NCBI RefSeq assembly: GCF_019448085.1
Contig: NZ_JAGFNZ010000004.1
Span: forward strand, 124,001-188,000
DNA length: 64,000 nucleotides
Direction: 5' to 3'
Source: Caproiciproducens faecalis
GTDB lineage: Bacteria > Bacillota > Clostridia > Oscillospirales > Acutalibacteraceae
The notes under the pieces were generated by a model. The model ran no database searches. It saw only the letters and a list, made by a program, of their open reading frames with translations, and was not told where the DNA came from. This document shows positions 8,513-17,516 of the stretch, one piece after another. Each line of letters opens with the position of its first letter. Within the stretch, counting starts at the first letter, position 1. The translations under genes were made by a program, and so were the position numbers.

Positions 8513-8995
8513 TTAAACCTTTTTAGATAAAATACTTGGGGGAACCGCTCCCTCTCCCAGCTTGGATGCATACACCTTCTGAAGCTCCGGATGATTGGTC
8601 AGTCTGTTCAAATCCGTTTGAATTCTGTGCAGCTTCAATTCCGTCAGATTGTTGCAGCGCAGATTGATTTCCTTCAGATTCAGCATCACCTGGGACAGCT
8701 CGTCGAAAATTTCTTTTGCCTTCGGCCGGAGGGAAGGTTCGAACAGGTCGATCAGCTGCCGGAAAGTAGCTTTCGGATTGCCGGTTTGCGAAACCAGTTT
8801 TTCTCTTTCCGCTTCCAGACCTCTGGATTTTAGCATAAAGGCTTCTTCTGTCTTAACGTGAGCGTCTATTGTTTCTACTTTGCTGTTTGACAGATCGTCA
8901 TATTTTTCAGTCTCAATCTGAAGAAAGTTTTTATAAAAATCAAGGTATTCGCTGAGAAATTGCAGAAGCTTTTCAGCGAGCTTTCTGTCAATCAT
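8513..8995 (-). CDS. flgN: Flagellar export chaperone FlgN
   Basis: 160 residues, strongly alpha-helical and charged with no membrane segment: LAEKLLQFLSEYLDFYKNFL at the start and NLKEINLRCNNLTELKLHRI later, fitting the FlgN coiled-coil chaperone family. It keeps FlgK and FlgL export-ready. Family sequence conservation is low; the call rests on size, helical pattern and its place between flgM and flgK. Confidence 0.85.
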   Translation of the reverse strand: MIDRKLAEKLLQFLSEYLDFYKNFLQIETEKYDDLSNSKVETIDAHVKTEEAFMLKSRGLEAEREKLVSQTGNPKATFRQLIDLFEPSLRPKAKEIFDELSQVMLNLKEINLRCNNLTELKLHRIQTDLNRLTNHPELQKVYASKLGEGAVPPSILSKKV

Positions 8996-9017
8996 TCAAT
9001 CATCCCCCGTCCTTTGT

Positions 9018-9371
9018 TCAATCGTTGCTTTCCTTCAGCAGGGCCTTGGCAATTTCCACAGGATTGACGGCGTATTTTTTCACGCTCAGCTGCTGCTTAA
9101 TCCTGTCGATGTATTCCTGGTCTTTATCCTGATTGATTTCATTCAGAATTTTCTCTTTGGTATCTGAAATTACCTGGCTGTTATTTGAAACACGCGATGC
9201 GTCATGTGAAATTTCAATTTTATCCACTTTGGAGGCACTCAGTGCCTTATTCAGGCCATCAGAAAATACGGGCCCGGCTGCAGTGCAGTCGAAATCGGCT
9301 TTGCTCAGCGGTTTGGCAGAATATTGGCCGGATATATAACCAAACTTCTGGTCAGCATTATTTATAATCAT
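9018..9371 (-). CDS. flgM: Anti-sigma-D factor FlgM
   Basis: 117 residues from the chosen ATG. FlgM proteins are disordered at the N terminus and helical at the C terminus; here the C-terminal half carries VDKIEISHDA and DRIKQQLSVKKYAVNPVEIAKALL, the typical SigD-binding end. It holds SigD inactive until the hook is complete and FlgM is exported. Starts at GTG 9380 and ATG 9374 lie too close to GAGGTG (9378-9383); ATG 9371 has a six-base gap. A near-consensus sigma-D promoter lies just upstream, so FlgM is itself part of the regulon it represses. Confidence 0.92.
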   Translation of the reverse strand: MIINNADQKFGYISGQYSAKPLSKADFDCTAAGPVFSDGLNKALSASKVDKIEISHDASRVSNNSQVISDTKEKILNEINQDKDQEYIDRIKQQLSVKKYAVNPVEIAKALLKESND

Positions 9372-9391
9372 CATACTCACCTCAGATCAAA

Positions 9392-9418
9392 TTATCGGCA
9401 TTTCTTTTCAAATATTTA
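9392..9418 (-). promoter_or_regulatory. Sigma-D promoter of flgM operon
   Basis: Minus strand: TAAA (9415-9418), exactly 15 bases, GCCGATAA (9392-9399). It differs from the SigD consensus TAAA-N15-GCCGATAT only in the last base. The predicted transcript starts near 9385, leaving only about 14 bases of leader, just enough for the GAGGTG ribosome site. Confidence 0.88.
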
Positions 9419-9522
9419 GCTGCAATTAATCCAATTTGTAAATAACTTAACTATATGTTTGCTTTATATAATAATAAAATTTGACAGTACCTCCGAAATA
9501 TTTCGAATTAAGCGATTTTCAG

Positions 9523-9552
9523 TTGACTTTTGTCATAATTTTCATATATAAT
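9523..9552 (+). promoter_or_regulatory. Sigma-A promoter of the fla/che operon
   Basis: TTGACT (9523-9528), 18 bases, TATAAT (9547-9552) in a very AT-rich 314-bp divergent region. It would give a leader of about 125 bases before flgB. I see no other strong promoter for the following 25 kb of genes. Confidence 0.72.
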
Positions 9553-9599
9553 TAGGTAAAATATATGATATTAAAACAATTATATTGTTTGTATGGATG

Positions 9600-9655
9600 G
9601 TCACAAATTTTTAATCGTAAATTTGTTTTGCACATTTTTCCGTTAATTTTGTGAC
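9600..9655 (+). promoter_or_regulatory. Structured leader before flgB
   Basis: GTCACAAA (9600-9607) pairs with TTTGTGAC (9648-9655), enclosing an inner ACAAATTT / AAATTTGT hairpin (about 9603-9625). The two folds share bases and are partly exclusive, which could form a switch. It does not match the GEMM cyclic-di-GMP riboswitch as I know it. Confidence 0.35.
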
Positions 9656-9685
9656 TAATATTCTTTTTGAAAGAAGGGAAGCCTT

Positions 9686-10072
9686 TTGGATTGGTTCAAC
9701 AGCGTGTCGGCAACCTTATTAAACAAGGATCTGGATGGCCTGTGGATGAGGCAGCGTGAGATATCCGACAATATATCCAACATTGAAACTCCGGGGTACA
9801 AAAGCAGATCTGTCAGCTTTGAAGATCAGCTGAAACAGCTGATGTCGGTTGACAATACTGACAGTACCGCTCTGATTGAACAGATCAGGGATGCCGCTCC
9901 GCAAATCACTGTTTCCAACGACGAGTCAATGCGGCTGGATGGAAATAATGTGGATGCGGAAAAAGAGAATATAGAACTTGCAAGGACACAGATCAACTAC
10001 AATTATTCTCTTCGTGAGCTTTCAGATTATTTTTCACGTCTGAGATATGCGATTACGGATGGTAAAGCTTAA
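9686..10072 (+). CDS. flgB: Flagellar proximal rod protein FlgB
   Basis: 128 residues, the usual size. It has the rod motif LWMRQREISDNISNIETPGY in the N-terminal helix and NVDAEKENIELARTQINYNY near the C-terminal helix. FlgB forms the rod on the MS ring side. The start is a TTG seven bases after AGAAGGG; no ATG fits. First gene of the large fla/che operon. Confidence 0.95.
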   Translation: MDWFNSVSATLLNKDLDGLWMRQREISDNISNIETPGYKSRSVSFEDQLKQLMSVDNTDSTALIEQIRDAAPQITVSNDESMRLDGNNVDAEKENIELARTQINYNYSLRELSDYFSRLRYAITDGKA

Positions 10073-10109
10073 GTCGGATTCAGTGAATTAAATATTGGGA
10101 GGAATTGAT

Positions 10110-10559
10110 ATGGCATTTCTGAATTCGCTGGATATCAGCGGTTCTGCTTTAACTGCGAGCAGGCTTCGCATGGATGTTATTTCCGAAAATATTGCAAACG
10201 CTTCTACGACAAAAACGGAAAACGGGGGACCCTACCGCAGAAAGATAGTCCAATACGAACCAATCGAGCAAAATTCGTTTAGCCGGATTCTAGCCGGCAA
10301 AATGAATGAGGGTGAATCGGATCAAACACAAAAGGGCGTTAAAGTCTCAGCAATTGTTGACGACCCCACTGATTTTACCCCGGTTTATGACCCGACCAAT
10401 CCTGATGCCAACGAAGAGGGCTATGTGATGATGCCGAATGTGGATCCGATTAAGGAAACACTTGACATGATGTCCGTTACCAGAGCTTACGACGCAAATC
10501 TGACCGCTTTTAATGCAGTAAAAGGGATGGCGGTCAAGGCTTTGGAATTGGGGAGGTAA
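10110..10559 (+). CDS. flgC: Flagellar rod protein FlgC
   Basis: 149 residues from ATG 10110, which is seven bases after GGGAGG. N terminus FLNSLDISGSALTASRLRMD and NIANASTTKTENGGPYRRK are FlgC signatures; the C terminus has NVDPIKETLDMMSVTRAYDA, the rod/hook closing helix. It builds the rod with FlgB, FliE and the FlgG-type proteins. It ends six bases before fliE. Confidence 0.96.
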   Translation: MAFLNSLDISGSALTASRLRMDVISENIANASTTKTENGGPYRRKIVQYEPIEQNSFSRILAGKMNEGESDQTQKGVKVSAIVDDPTDFTPVYDPTNPDANEEGYVMMPNVDPIKETLDMMSVTRAYDANLTAFNAVKGMAVKALELGR

Positions 10560-10565
10560 CGTAAA

Positions 10566-10871
10566 TTGATGATTACACCGATTGAGAAAATAAATTCAAT
10601 TGCCGGTCTGGACGGTGCGGGCAAAGTATCTTCTTCCGGAACATCTGCGGGCGTTCCTTTTCAGGATCTTTTTCAGGACGCCGTACAAAACGTAAAAACG
10701 ACCAATGCTGACCTGAATCAGGAACTGTATAAACTGACTACCGGTCAGACCGATGATTTACATAATGTTGCCATTGCTTCCACAAAGGCAACCCTTTCCG
10801 TGCAGATGCTGGTTCAACTTCGCAACAAGGCTCTGGACGCATACAATGAAATTATGAGAATAAGCGTATGA
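10566..10871 (+). CDS. fliE: MS ring-rod junction protein FliE
   Basis: 101 residues, normal for FliE. The C-terminal half with DDLHNVAIASTKATLSVQML followed by QLRNKALDAYNEIMRISV is diagnostic. It links the FliF MS ring to the rod and is an early export substrate. The TTG at 10566 is nine bases from GGGGAGG; the ATG three bases later is also possible. Confidence 0.95.
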   Translation: MMITPIEKINSIAGLDGAGKVSSSGTSAGVPFQDLFQDAVQNVKTTNADLNQELYKLTTGQTDDLHNVAIASTKATLSVQMLVQLRNKALDAYNEIMRISV

Positions 10872-10909
10872 CGCAAAGCATTTGGGAAAGGTTGACTGCG
10901 GATTAAACA

Positions 10910-12529
10910 ATGAACATACAGATTAAAAAATATATTGACCCCATTGTTGCATTCTGGGGCAATTTAACCAAGAAGAAAAAAATAATCGTGCTGATCGTTG
11001 CAGGTGCTATTATCCTGATTTCCGTCATTGCGGGAATCCTGCTGAATATGCAGCCGTATGTAGTGCTTTATCCGGGCATGGAACAGGAAGAAGCCGTTCA
11101 GGTCATGAACGAACTTCGGGACCGGAACATCAGTTATAAAGAGGACAACGGTACCGTTTATGTTCCTAAGGATAAAGAAAATGCGCTGAGAATGGAACTG
11201 GCCAATGAGGGGTACCCGAAAACGGCGCCAAACTATGACTTCTTTACCAACAATGTTGACATTATGTCAACTGACTTTGAAAAGAAGACGATCGAGAAAT
11301 ACCAGCTGAATCAACGATTGGAATCAGTCATTAAAACGCTGGATAGCATTAAGAATGCGAATGTTACCATCAGTATACCGGAAAGCAGCGGTTATGCGTG
11401 GGATGAAAATGCAGAGGCGACCACCGCTTCCGTAACAGTTACTCTGGCAACGGGCAAAACACTGGAAGCTTCTCAGGTAAACGGCATTAAACAGCTGGTT
11501 GCAAAAAGCGTACCAAATTTAAAGACGGATGACGTTGCGGTAATCGATACAGCAACCGGCAACGAATTAAATGGTTCGGACGAAGGCAGTCAGGTCAACA
11601 TCTCACAGTTTAAACTTCAGATAGAGAAGGAATTTGAAAACGATATTGAAAAAAACGTTCTGAAAGTTTTAACGCCGGTTTTCGGTCAAAATAACGTGAA
11701 AGTAACTGCAAAAAGCGTTATGGATGTTGACAAAAAGGTACAGGAGATTGTCACTTATAATCCATCTCAGGATAATAAGGGCGTAATTAATGAATCCAAT
11801 GTACAAAAGGAACAGGAATCGAACGGTCAGAAAACGGGCGGATCGACAGGCACCGAATCCAATACGGAGACCACCACTTATCCGGGTGTGACCGTGAACG
11901 GTGATACGATTTATACCAAAGACAGCGAAAGTTATAAATATCTGGTTAGTCAGGTAAAACAGCAAATCCAAGGGGATGCCGCAAGCGTCAAGGATATGAC
12001 CATTTCTATTGCCGTTAACAAGGAAACCATGGGTGACGCCCAGAAGCAGGACATTGCAAAACTTGCAGCCTATGCCGCCGCAATCCAACCCGATAAGGTG
12101 GCTGTGTATAACAGTGTTTTCCCGAATGGCGGGGATCAGCCGACCAGCGGCCCCGTGTCCACCATGCCTCCGCTCAATCAGATTTTAATTCTTGGAGGAG
12201 CGGCGCTGCTTACTCTGCTGATTGTTATCGTCATCATTGTGGTCGTGGCACGCAGGCGTAAGAAAAAGAGAATGCTGGAACTTGCGCAGTTGGAAGGGGA
12301 AGAGAATCCGGAGGAAAGCTCTGAGCTGAAGGATCGGCTGGATAATACAGACCAACCGAAGAATAACGCAGCAGAGATTGCACTGCAGGCGATTGAAGAC
12401 GCTCGGGCTGAAAAGGCGTCCAAGGAACAGGCATTAACCAAAGAAATTCAGGACTTCTCCTCACAGAATCCTGAAATCGCTGCCCAGCTGATCCGATCAT
12501 GGCTGAGAGGGGACGAAGGGAATGGCTAA
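10910..12529 (+). CDS. fliF: Flagellar MS ring protein FliF
   Basis: 539 residues. A membrane helix about 25-45, then the secretin-like/YscJ region (VVLYPGMEQEEAVQVMNELR; VPKDKENALRMELANEGYP), a Thr/Ser-rich linker about 290-325, a second membrane helix about 425-447 (GGAALLTLLIVIVIIVVVA), then a basic and charged cytoplasmic tail ending NPEIAAQLIRSWLRGDEG, the FliG-binding end. It forms the ring on which rod, export gate and C ring assemble. It overlaps fliG by eight bases. Confidence 0.97.
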   Translation: MNIQIKKYIDPIVAFWGNLTKKKKIIVLIVAGAIILISVIAGILLNMQPYVVLYPGMEQEEAVQVMNELRDRNISYKEDNGTVYVPKDKENALRMELANEGYPKTAPNYDFFTNNVDIMSTDFEKKTIEKYQLNQRLESVIKTLDSIKNANVTISIPESSGYAWDENAEATTASVTVTLATGKTLEASQVNGIKQLVAKSVPNLKTDDVAVIDTATGNELNGSDEGSQVNISQFKLQIEKEFENDIEKNVLKVLTPVFGQNNVKVTAKSVMDVDKKVQEIVTYNPSQDNKGVINESNVQKEQESNGQKTGGSTGTESNTETTTYPGVTVNGDTIYTKDSESYKYLVSQVKQQIQGDAASVKDMTISIAVNKETMGDAQKQDIAKLAAYAAAIQPDKVAVYNSVFPNGGDQPTSGPVSTMPPLNQILILGGAALLTLLIVIVIIVVVARRRKKKRMLELAQLEGEENPEESSELKDRLDNTDQPKNNAAEIALQAIEDARAEKASKEQALTKEIQDFSSQNPEIAAQLIRSWLRGDEGNG

Positions 12530-13529
12530 TCAACAGATGAATGGACAGCAGAAAGCCGCCGCTGTTATCATCTCCCTGGGTGCAGAAAATGCTTCCAAAG
12601 TCTATAAATATCTTAAAGAAGACGAAGTGGAACAGCTGACCTATGAGATTGCAAGAATGTCCCATATGTCTTCTGAGCAGATTGAAGATATCCTTGAGAA
12701 TTTTTATCAGGTTTGTCTGACACAGAAGGTCATTACCGAAGGCGGCATGGAGTACGCAAAAAACGTTCTTGAAAAGGCATACGGCGCTCAGACAGCGACC
12801 TCCCTTCTGGAACGCGTTACCAAGTCGCTGAGGACCAAAGCGTTTGAATTTATCCGTAAAACAGATTATAAAAATCTGATGGCAATGATTCAGAACGAGC
12901 ATCCTCAGACCATCGCTTTGATTCTTTCCTATGCCAGAGCCGATCAGGCGGCGATGATTATTGCGGATCTGTCGAAAGACAAACGGCTGGATGTCGTTGA
13001 ACGGATTGCGACCATGGATCGAACTTCCCCTGAAATTATAAGGATTGTTGAAAATAATCTTGAGAAGAAATTCTCCTCGCTGATGTCTCTGGACTTCATG
13101 GAATTTGGCGGTGTCAATTATATCGCTGATATTATGAACAATATGGATCGTGCCAATGAAAAATATATATTTGATGAATTGGCGCGCAAAGATGCGCAGC
13201 TCTGTGAAGAAATCAAGAAAAGAATGTTCGTCTTTGAAGACATTACCGTTCTGGATGATATGTCCATTCAGCGTTTTCTGCGCGAAGTGGATTCCAAAGA
13301 TTTGGTGTTCGCTCTCAAGGGAGCCAATCAGGAAGTTTCCGACGTTATCTTCAAGAATATGTCCAACCGTACGACAGAAACCATCAAGTCCGATCTGGAA
13401 TTTACGCACAACGTCAGACTCAGAGATGTCGAAGAAGCGCAGCAGCGTATTGTTGGTGTCATCAGGCGTCTTGAAAGCGAAGGCGAGTTAGTCATCAGCA
13501 AGGGCGGAAAGGATGAGGTTATTGCCTAA
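12522..13529 (+). CDS. fliG: Flagellar motor switch protein FliG
   Basis: 335 residues, full length. The N-terminal part binds FliF (NGQQKAAAVIISLGAENASK), the middle carries EHPQTIALILSYARADQAA, and the C-terminal torque domain has FVFEDITVLDDMSIQRFLRE followed by the charged ridge VDSKDLVFALKGA that faces MotA. C-ring component for torque and switching. The start overlaps fliF and the end overlaps fliH by 17 bases, so translation is coupled. Confidence 0.98.
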   Translation: MANQQMNGQQKAAAVIISLGAENASKVYKYLKEDEVEQLTYEIARMSHMSSEQIEDILENFYQVCLTQKVITEGGMEYAKNVLEKAYGAQTATSLLERVTKSLRTKAFEFIRKTDYKNLMAMIQNEHPQTIALILSYARADQAAMIIADLSKDKRLDVVERIATMDRTSPEIIRIVENNLEKKFSSLMSLDFMEFGGVNYIADIMNNMDRANEKYIFDELARKDAQLCEEIKKRMFVFEDITVLDDMSIQRFLREVDSKDLVFALKGANQEVSDVIFKNMSNRTTETIKSDLEFTHNVRLRDVEEAQQRIVGVIRRLESEGELVISKGGKDEVIA

Positions 13530-14307
13530 CGTTATCAAAGCTTCCCAGTATGTCGCTGTGAAAAACGGAAGTGTCTTTCCCGCAAACAACGGAGGGATTC
13601 CGCAAACGCCCGATTCATCTCTGCAGGAGGATCAACACAGACAGATCGTAAATGAGGCCTTTCAGAAGGCTCAGCAAATTATAGAAGCGGCACAGACTTT
13701 CAGTATGAACAAGGTACGGGAATCCACACAGCAAATGAATCAGGAAGCCGCACAGGTTCTGGTGCAAAGCCGTGAGGAAGGCTACGGCAGGGGCTTTGCG
13801 GATGGGAAACGGGAAGGAAAAGAGCTCGGCTACCAAGAAGGCTATGAGGAAGGCCGTCAATCCGGACTGCAGAAAGCCGAAGAGGAAAATCAGGCTGTCG
13901 CGGCAGAACTTTCCCAGATGCTGAACACAGTAGAGACTATGAAAGCCGAGATCCTGAGAAAATATGAAGCGGATATCAAAAAACTGGCCGTTTCCATTGC
14001 GGAAAAAGTGATCCGCCGGGAACTGAGCATGAATGAAAAGGCGATGCAGTCCATTATTACGAATGCTGTGGATGCGTACCGCAATCAGGAATGGGTAAGA
14101 ATTTTCGTTTCTCCCAATACCAAAGCACTCCTTCAAAACGTGGACAAAACCATTGTGCAGGCGCTCAGCGATGTCTCTGACAGTATCAAAATTGAGGTTT
14201 CCCCCGATATGAATGACGGAGACTGCATTATTGAAATGCCCGACCGGAAGATTGATGCCGGAATGAATACGCAGATGAACAATATTAAACAGGCACTTCA
14301 AATATAA
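13513..14307 (+). CDS. fliH: Flagellar assembly protein FliH
   Basis: 264 residues. A Gln/Glu-rich helical N-terminal half with the glycine-spaced repeat GYGRGFADGKREGKELGYQE (GxxxG-type, typical of FliH), then a C-terminal domain related to the V/F-type ATPase peripheral stalk (KKLAVSIAEKVIRRELSMNE). It binds and restrains the export ATPase FliI. The beginning lies inside the end of fliG. Confidence 0.92.
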   Translation: MRLLPNVIKASQYVAVKNGSVFPANNGGIPQTPDSSLQEDQHRQIVNEAFQKAQQIIEAAQTFSMNKVRESTQQMNQEAAQVLVQSREEGYGRGFADGKREGKELGYQEGYEEGRQSGLQKAEEENQAVAAELSQMLNTVETMKAEILRKYEADIKKLAVSIAEKVIRRELSMNEKAMQSIITNAVDAYRNQEWVRIFVSPNTKALLQNVDKTIVQALSDVSDSIKIEVSPDMNDGDCIIEMPDRKIDAGMNTQMNNIKQALQI

Positions 14308-14341
14308 ACGCCGGGATCAATCCTAAAAAATGGAGCGTGAA

Positions 14342-15643
14342 ATGTTGGATTTTCAGGACGCCTACGATGTTTTGCAGAAATTGAATCCGCTTACCTATAT
14401 GGGCAAGGTCAAAAATATTGTCGGGATGATGATAGAAACCACCGGCTTGAAAGCAAATGTAGGTGACATCTGTATCATTAACAATTCCAATGATGATAAA
14501 ACGGTCATGGCCGAAGTGATCGGGTTTAAAAACAGCAACATTCTCCTGATGGCATACGGCGATATCAAGGGCATCGGTCCGGGCAGCCTGGTTCGTTCCA
14601 CCGGGAACAAGCTCCGCGTACCCGTCGGGGATTTTCTGATCGGCAGAACCATTGACGCGGCCGGCAGACCGATTGATGGTCTGGGCGAATTTGATATTCA
14701 TCAGTATTACGATGTGGATTCCACTTACACCAACCCTCTGGAAAGGCCCAGGATCAGCACACAGCTTACTTTTGGCATCAAAACGATCGACGGGATGCTG
14801 ACGATTGGCAAGGGACAGAGAATGGGAATTTTCGCCGGGAGCGGCGTCGGTAAGAGTACTTTGATGGGCATGATTGCGAAAAATGTCAAAGCAGATGTTA
14901 ATGTGATTGCTCTTGTCGGAGAAAGGGGAAGGGAAGTAACCGAATTCATTGAGAAGGATTTGGGAAAAGAAGGTCTCGCCCGTTCCGTTCTGGTGGTTGC
15001 CACTTCAGACCAGCCGGCCATGTACCGCGTAAAATGCGCAACCGTAGCCACCGCAATCGCGGAGTATTTCAAAGACCAGGGCAAGGATGTTTTATTGATG
15101 ATGGATTCCCTTACCCGCTTTGCAATGGCGCAAAGAGAAATCGGTTTGGCGGCCGGAGAACCTCCGATTGCCCGGGGCTATACGCCTTCTATCTACGCCG
15201 AGCTTCCCAAGCTTCTGGAGCGAAGCGGAAACTTTAAAGAAGGCTCCATTACCGGAATCTATACGGTTCTGGTGGAAGGGGACGATACTAATGAACCGAT
15301 TTCCGATACAGTCCGGGGTATCATCGACGGACACATCGTTCTTACCCGCTCTCTTGCCCACAAGAACCATTATCCCGCCATTGACGTAAACGCAAGCGTG
15401 TCCAGACTGATGAATGATATCGTGACCGAGGAACACAAACAGGCCGCCGCGAAAATCCGAAATCTTCTTTCCGTGTACTATCAGAATTACGACCTGATTT
15501 CCATCGGCGCTTATAAACCGGGAATGAACCCGAAGCTGGACGAAGCGGTTAAAAAAATCGATACGATCAATGCTTTTTTGTGCCAGAGAACCGACGAAAG
15601 CTTTTCGTTTGAAGAAACCCTGAATAGAATGAAAGAGTTGTAA
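14342..15643 (+). CDS. fliI: Flagellum-specific ATP synthase FliI (export ATPase)
   Basis: F1-beta-like ATPase that powers unfolding and loading of export substrates at the base of the flagellum. Walker A GIFAGSGVGKSTLM, Walker B region DVLLMMDSLTRFAMAQREIG, the GEPPIARGYTPSIY type III ATPase signature, and EGSITGIYTVLVEGDD. ATG 14342 is six bases after TGGAG (433 residues); the ATG at 14330 has no good ribosome site but cannot be excluded. Between fliH and fliJ, its partners. Confidence 0.97.
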   Translation: MLDFQDAYDVLQKLNPLTYMGKVKNIVGMMIETTGLKANVGDICIINNSNDDKTVMAEVIGFKNSNILLMAYGDIKGIGPGSLVRSTGNKLRVPVGDFLIGRTIDAAGRPIDGLGEFDIHQYYDVDSTYTNPLERPRISTQLTFGIKTIDGMLTIGKGQRMGIFAGSGVGKSTLMGMIAKNVKADVNVIALVGERGREVTEFIEKDLGKEGLARSVLVVATSDQPAMYRVKCATVATAIAEYFKDQGKDVLLMMDSLTRFAMAQREIGLAAGEPPIARGYTPSIYAELPKLLERSGNFKEGSITGIYTVLVEGDDTNEPISDTVRGIIDGHIVLTRSLAHKNHYPAIDVNASVSRLMNDIVTEEHKQAAAKIRNLLSVYYQNYDLISIGAYKPGMNPKLDEAVKKIDTINAFLCQRTDESFSFEETLNRMKEL

Positions 15644-15646
15644 AAT

Positions 15647-16090
15647 ATGAAAAAGTTTACGTTTTCTCTTGAAAAAGTACTTAGTTTTAAACAGCAGACG
15701 CTTGATGTCAAGAAGAATGAGCTTGCTTTGCTTCAGATGAAGCTGATTGAATTTGAAAAAGAAATTGATGCACTGAACAATCAGTTCGCCGCGACCAACC
15801 GAAAAATGGTTGAGGAGTTGCAAAAAGGGCTGAATGCCGGGGATATCCTTATTTATAAAACGTATTTCAATACTTTGAATCAGAAAATTCTGCGGTTAAT
15901 CGATCAGAGAAAACAGCTTTTGGATATGATTGTCCTGAAAAAAGCCGACATCGTAGCCGTCAACAGTGAGATTTCCGGGCTGGAAAAGCTGCGGGACAAG
16001 CAGTTGACGGAGTACTTAAAGCAGATACAGAAAAGCCAAGAACTCGCAATGGATGAATATGTCGGGCAGGCGCGCGGCACCGCATTTTAA
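15647..16090 (+). CDS. fliJ: Flagellar export protein FliJ
   Basis: 147 residues, almost entirely coiled coil: FTFSLEKVLSFKQQTLDVKK at the start and DQRKQLLDMIVLKKADIVAV later. FliJ is the central stalk of the FliI ATPase ring and escorts chaperones. It begins three bases after the fliI stop. Sequence conservation is low in the family; location makes the call firm. Confidence 0.92.
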   Translation: MKKFTFSLEKVLSFKQQTLDVKKNELALLQMKLIEFEKEIDALNNQFAATNRKMVEELQKGLNAGDILIYKTYFNTLNQKILRLIDQRKQLLDMIVLKKADIVAVNSEISGLEKLRDKQLTEYLKQIQKSQELAMDEYVGQARGTAF

Positions 16091-16140
16091 CTGCTTATAA
16101 ATATTTTATTTATAAAATACCCTGATAAGGAGGTGAAAGA

Positions 16141-17490
16141 ATGATACAGCAAATCACACGTTCCTCAGCACCGCAAAATTCCAAAACAGCCAGCGCAAAG
16201 AATCCCGCGAACGCCTTTGATACGTTTCTGCAGACGGTTACCCTTGGAAAGAGCGCAAAGAGCCTGAACCAAACAGGTTTAGCCCCGTTAAGTAAAGGAA
16301 AAGAGAATGACAAGCAGGACTTAACGGAAAGCACTCCGTTTTTCGGCTTGGTTGACGTTTCTCTTTTGAGCCAGTTACTGGCAGGGCAGAGTCCGTCCGC
16401 TGCAGCTGAGCTTTTGCAGGCGCAGACGGCGGTTTCGACGGCAAATCTGCTTGCGGGTGTTCCCTTAGTTCAACAGCCTGCGGTCGATTCCGCAATTCTA
16501 CCTCAAATACAGCAGCAGGCAGAAACTTCAAATCCTCTTTTGACTGCGAACAATCTTTCTCAAACGGCAGCGGCTTCCCCTGTACCCGGTAACGCGTTTT
16601 TACAGCCTGCGGCAGATGCGGCCGCCTCGTCCGTGAGTGCAGACGGTACACAGAAAGTTTTAGCCGAACAAGCAGCACCAATCACTCCCGCCACCGCCAC
16701 GGCAGTTGGCCAGCCCTCGGAACCGGTACCTTTGGCAGCAAACAGCTATTCAAGTGTTTATCCTCCCGCGCAGGTTCCAAATACGGGGGAAGCACCGGTT
16801 ACTGCTCAGACTTCTGTACAGACCAAAGAACCAGATATTCCGCAGACAGCCCCGCCTGTACTGACCATTGCGGATACGGACAAGATTCCCTCTGCCTCCG
16901 TACTGCAGATTCAGCCGGAGGATGCCACGCTGTCCGACGAGAAAAGTACCGTGAATATGGATGCGGCTGCCCAAAGTCAGGATACGGCACAATTTTCCGA
17001 CCTGTATCGGACGGGAAACGTCGTTATCAAGATCTCCGATACGCCGTCAGATACGCCAAAAACCACCTTTAAGCAGGTTGCGGATCAGATACTGGTAAAC
17101 TATAAGGCAGGCAAACCGGAGTTTCAGATGGATCTTTACCCGAAGGATTTAGGAAAAGTATCCGTTAAGCTGGCAATGCAAAGCGGTGTACTGACGGTTT
17201 CTATTCAGGCATCGAACCCCAAGACTCAGAGCATGCTGATGGAAAACAGCTCCGATATCCGCTCTCTTCTGCAAACAACCGTTAACCAGCCGATCCAGGT
17301 TTCGGAACCGGCGCAGGAAAAAGCCTGGTACCAGCAGAATCAGCAGAACCAGCAAAATCAGGCACAGCAACAGGAAGAGCAGCAGCACAATCAGCAGCTT
17401 CACCGGGTCGGCTTACAGGACAGCGATACCAGCACCGACGATTTTCTTACCGTTATGCAGCAGCTAAAGCAACACGCTTATAGGATGTAA
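16141..17490 (+). CDS. fliK: Flagellar hook-length control protein FliK
   Basis: 449 residues. A long, low-complexity Ala/Pro/Gln/Thr-rich ruler part (about 1-300), then the conserved Flg_hook domain (about 300-390) with FQMDLYPKDLGKVSVKLAMQ and GVLTVSIQASNPKTQSMLME. The tail is Gln/Asn-rich (QNQQNQQNQAQQQEEQQ), coded by a CAG/AAT-rich repeat. FliK measures hook length and triggers the FlhB substrate switch. A very strong AAGGAGGTG site precedes the ATG. A second FliK-like protein is encoded at 43312-44742. Confidence 0.93.
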   Translation: MIQQITRSSAPQNSKTASAKNPANAFDTFLQTVTLGKSAKSLNQTGLAPLSKGKENDKQDLTESTPFFGLVDVSLLSQLLAGQSPSAAAELLQAQTAVSTANLLAGVPLVQQPAVDSAILPQIQQQAETSNPLLTANNLSQTAAASPVPGNAFLQPAADAAASSVSADGTQKVLAEQAAPITPATATAVGQPSEPVPLAANSYSSVYPPAQVPNTGEAPVTAQTSVQTKEPDIPQTAPPVLTIADTDKIPSASVLQIQPEDATLSDEKSTVNMDAAAQSQDTAQFSDLYRTGNVVIKISDTPSDTPKTTFKQVADQILVNYKAGKPEFQMDLYPKDLGKVSVKLAMQSGVLTVSIQASNPKTQSMLMENSSDIRSLLQTTVNQPIQVSEPAQEKAWYQQNQQNQQNQAQQQEEQQHNQQLHRVGLQDSDTSTDDFLTVMQQLKQHAYRM

Positions 17491-17516
17491 AAAATTGTTG
17501 GAAAGAAGGGCTGTCA

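Noticed and set aside
9559-9685. Cyclic-di-GMP riboswitch before flgB
   Set aside because: The leader is structured, but the conserved GEMM core bases are not there.
12234-13409. 391-codon open frame on the minus strand
   Set aside because: It lies fully opposite the well-supported fliF end and fliG, has no ribosome site or recognisable domain, and reflects codon bias of fliG.
15092-15823. 243-codon minus-strand frame opposite fliI/fliJ
   Set aside because: Antisense shadow of fliI; no domain and no Shine-Dalgarno.
17331-17400. CRISPR-like or mobile repeat in the CAG/AAT-rich stretch
   Set aside because: It is a Gln/Asn codon run in the FliK tail with no repeat-spacer structure.
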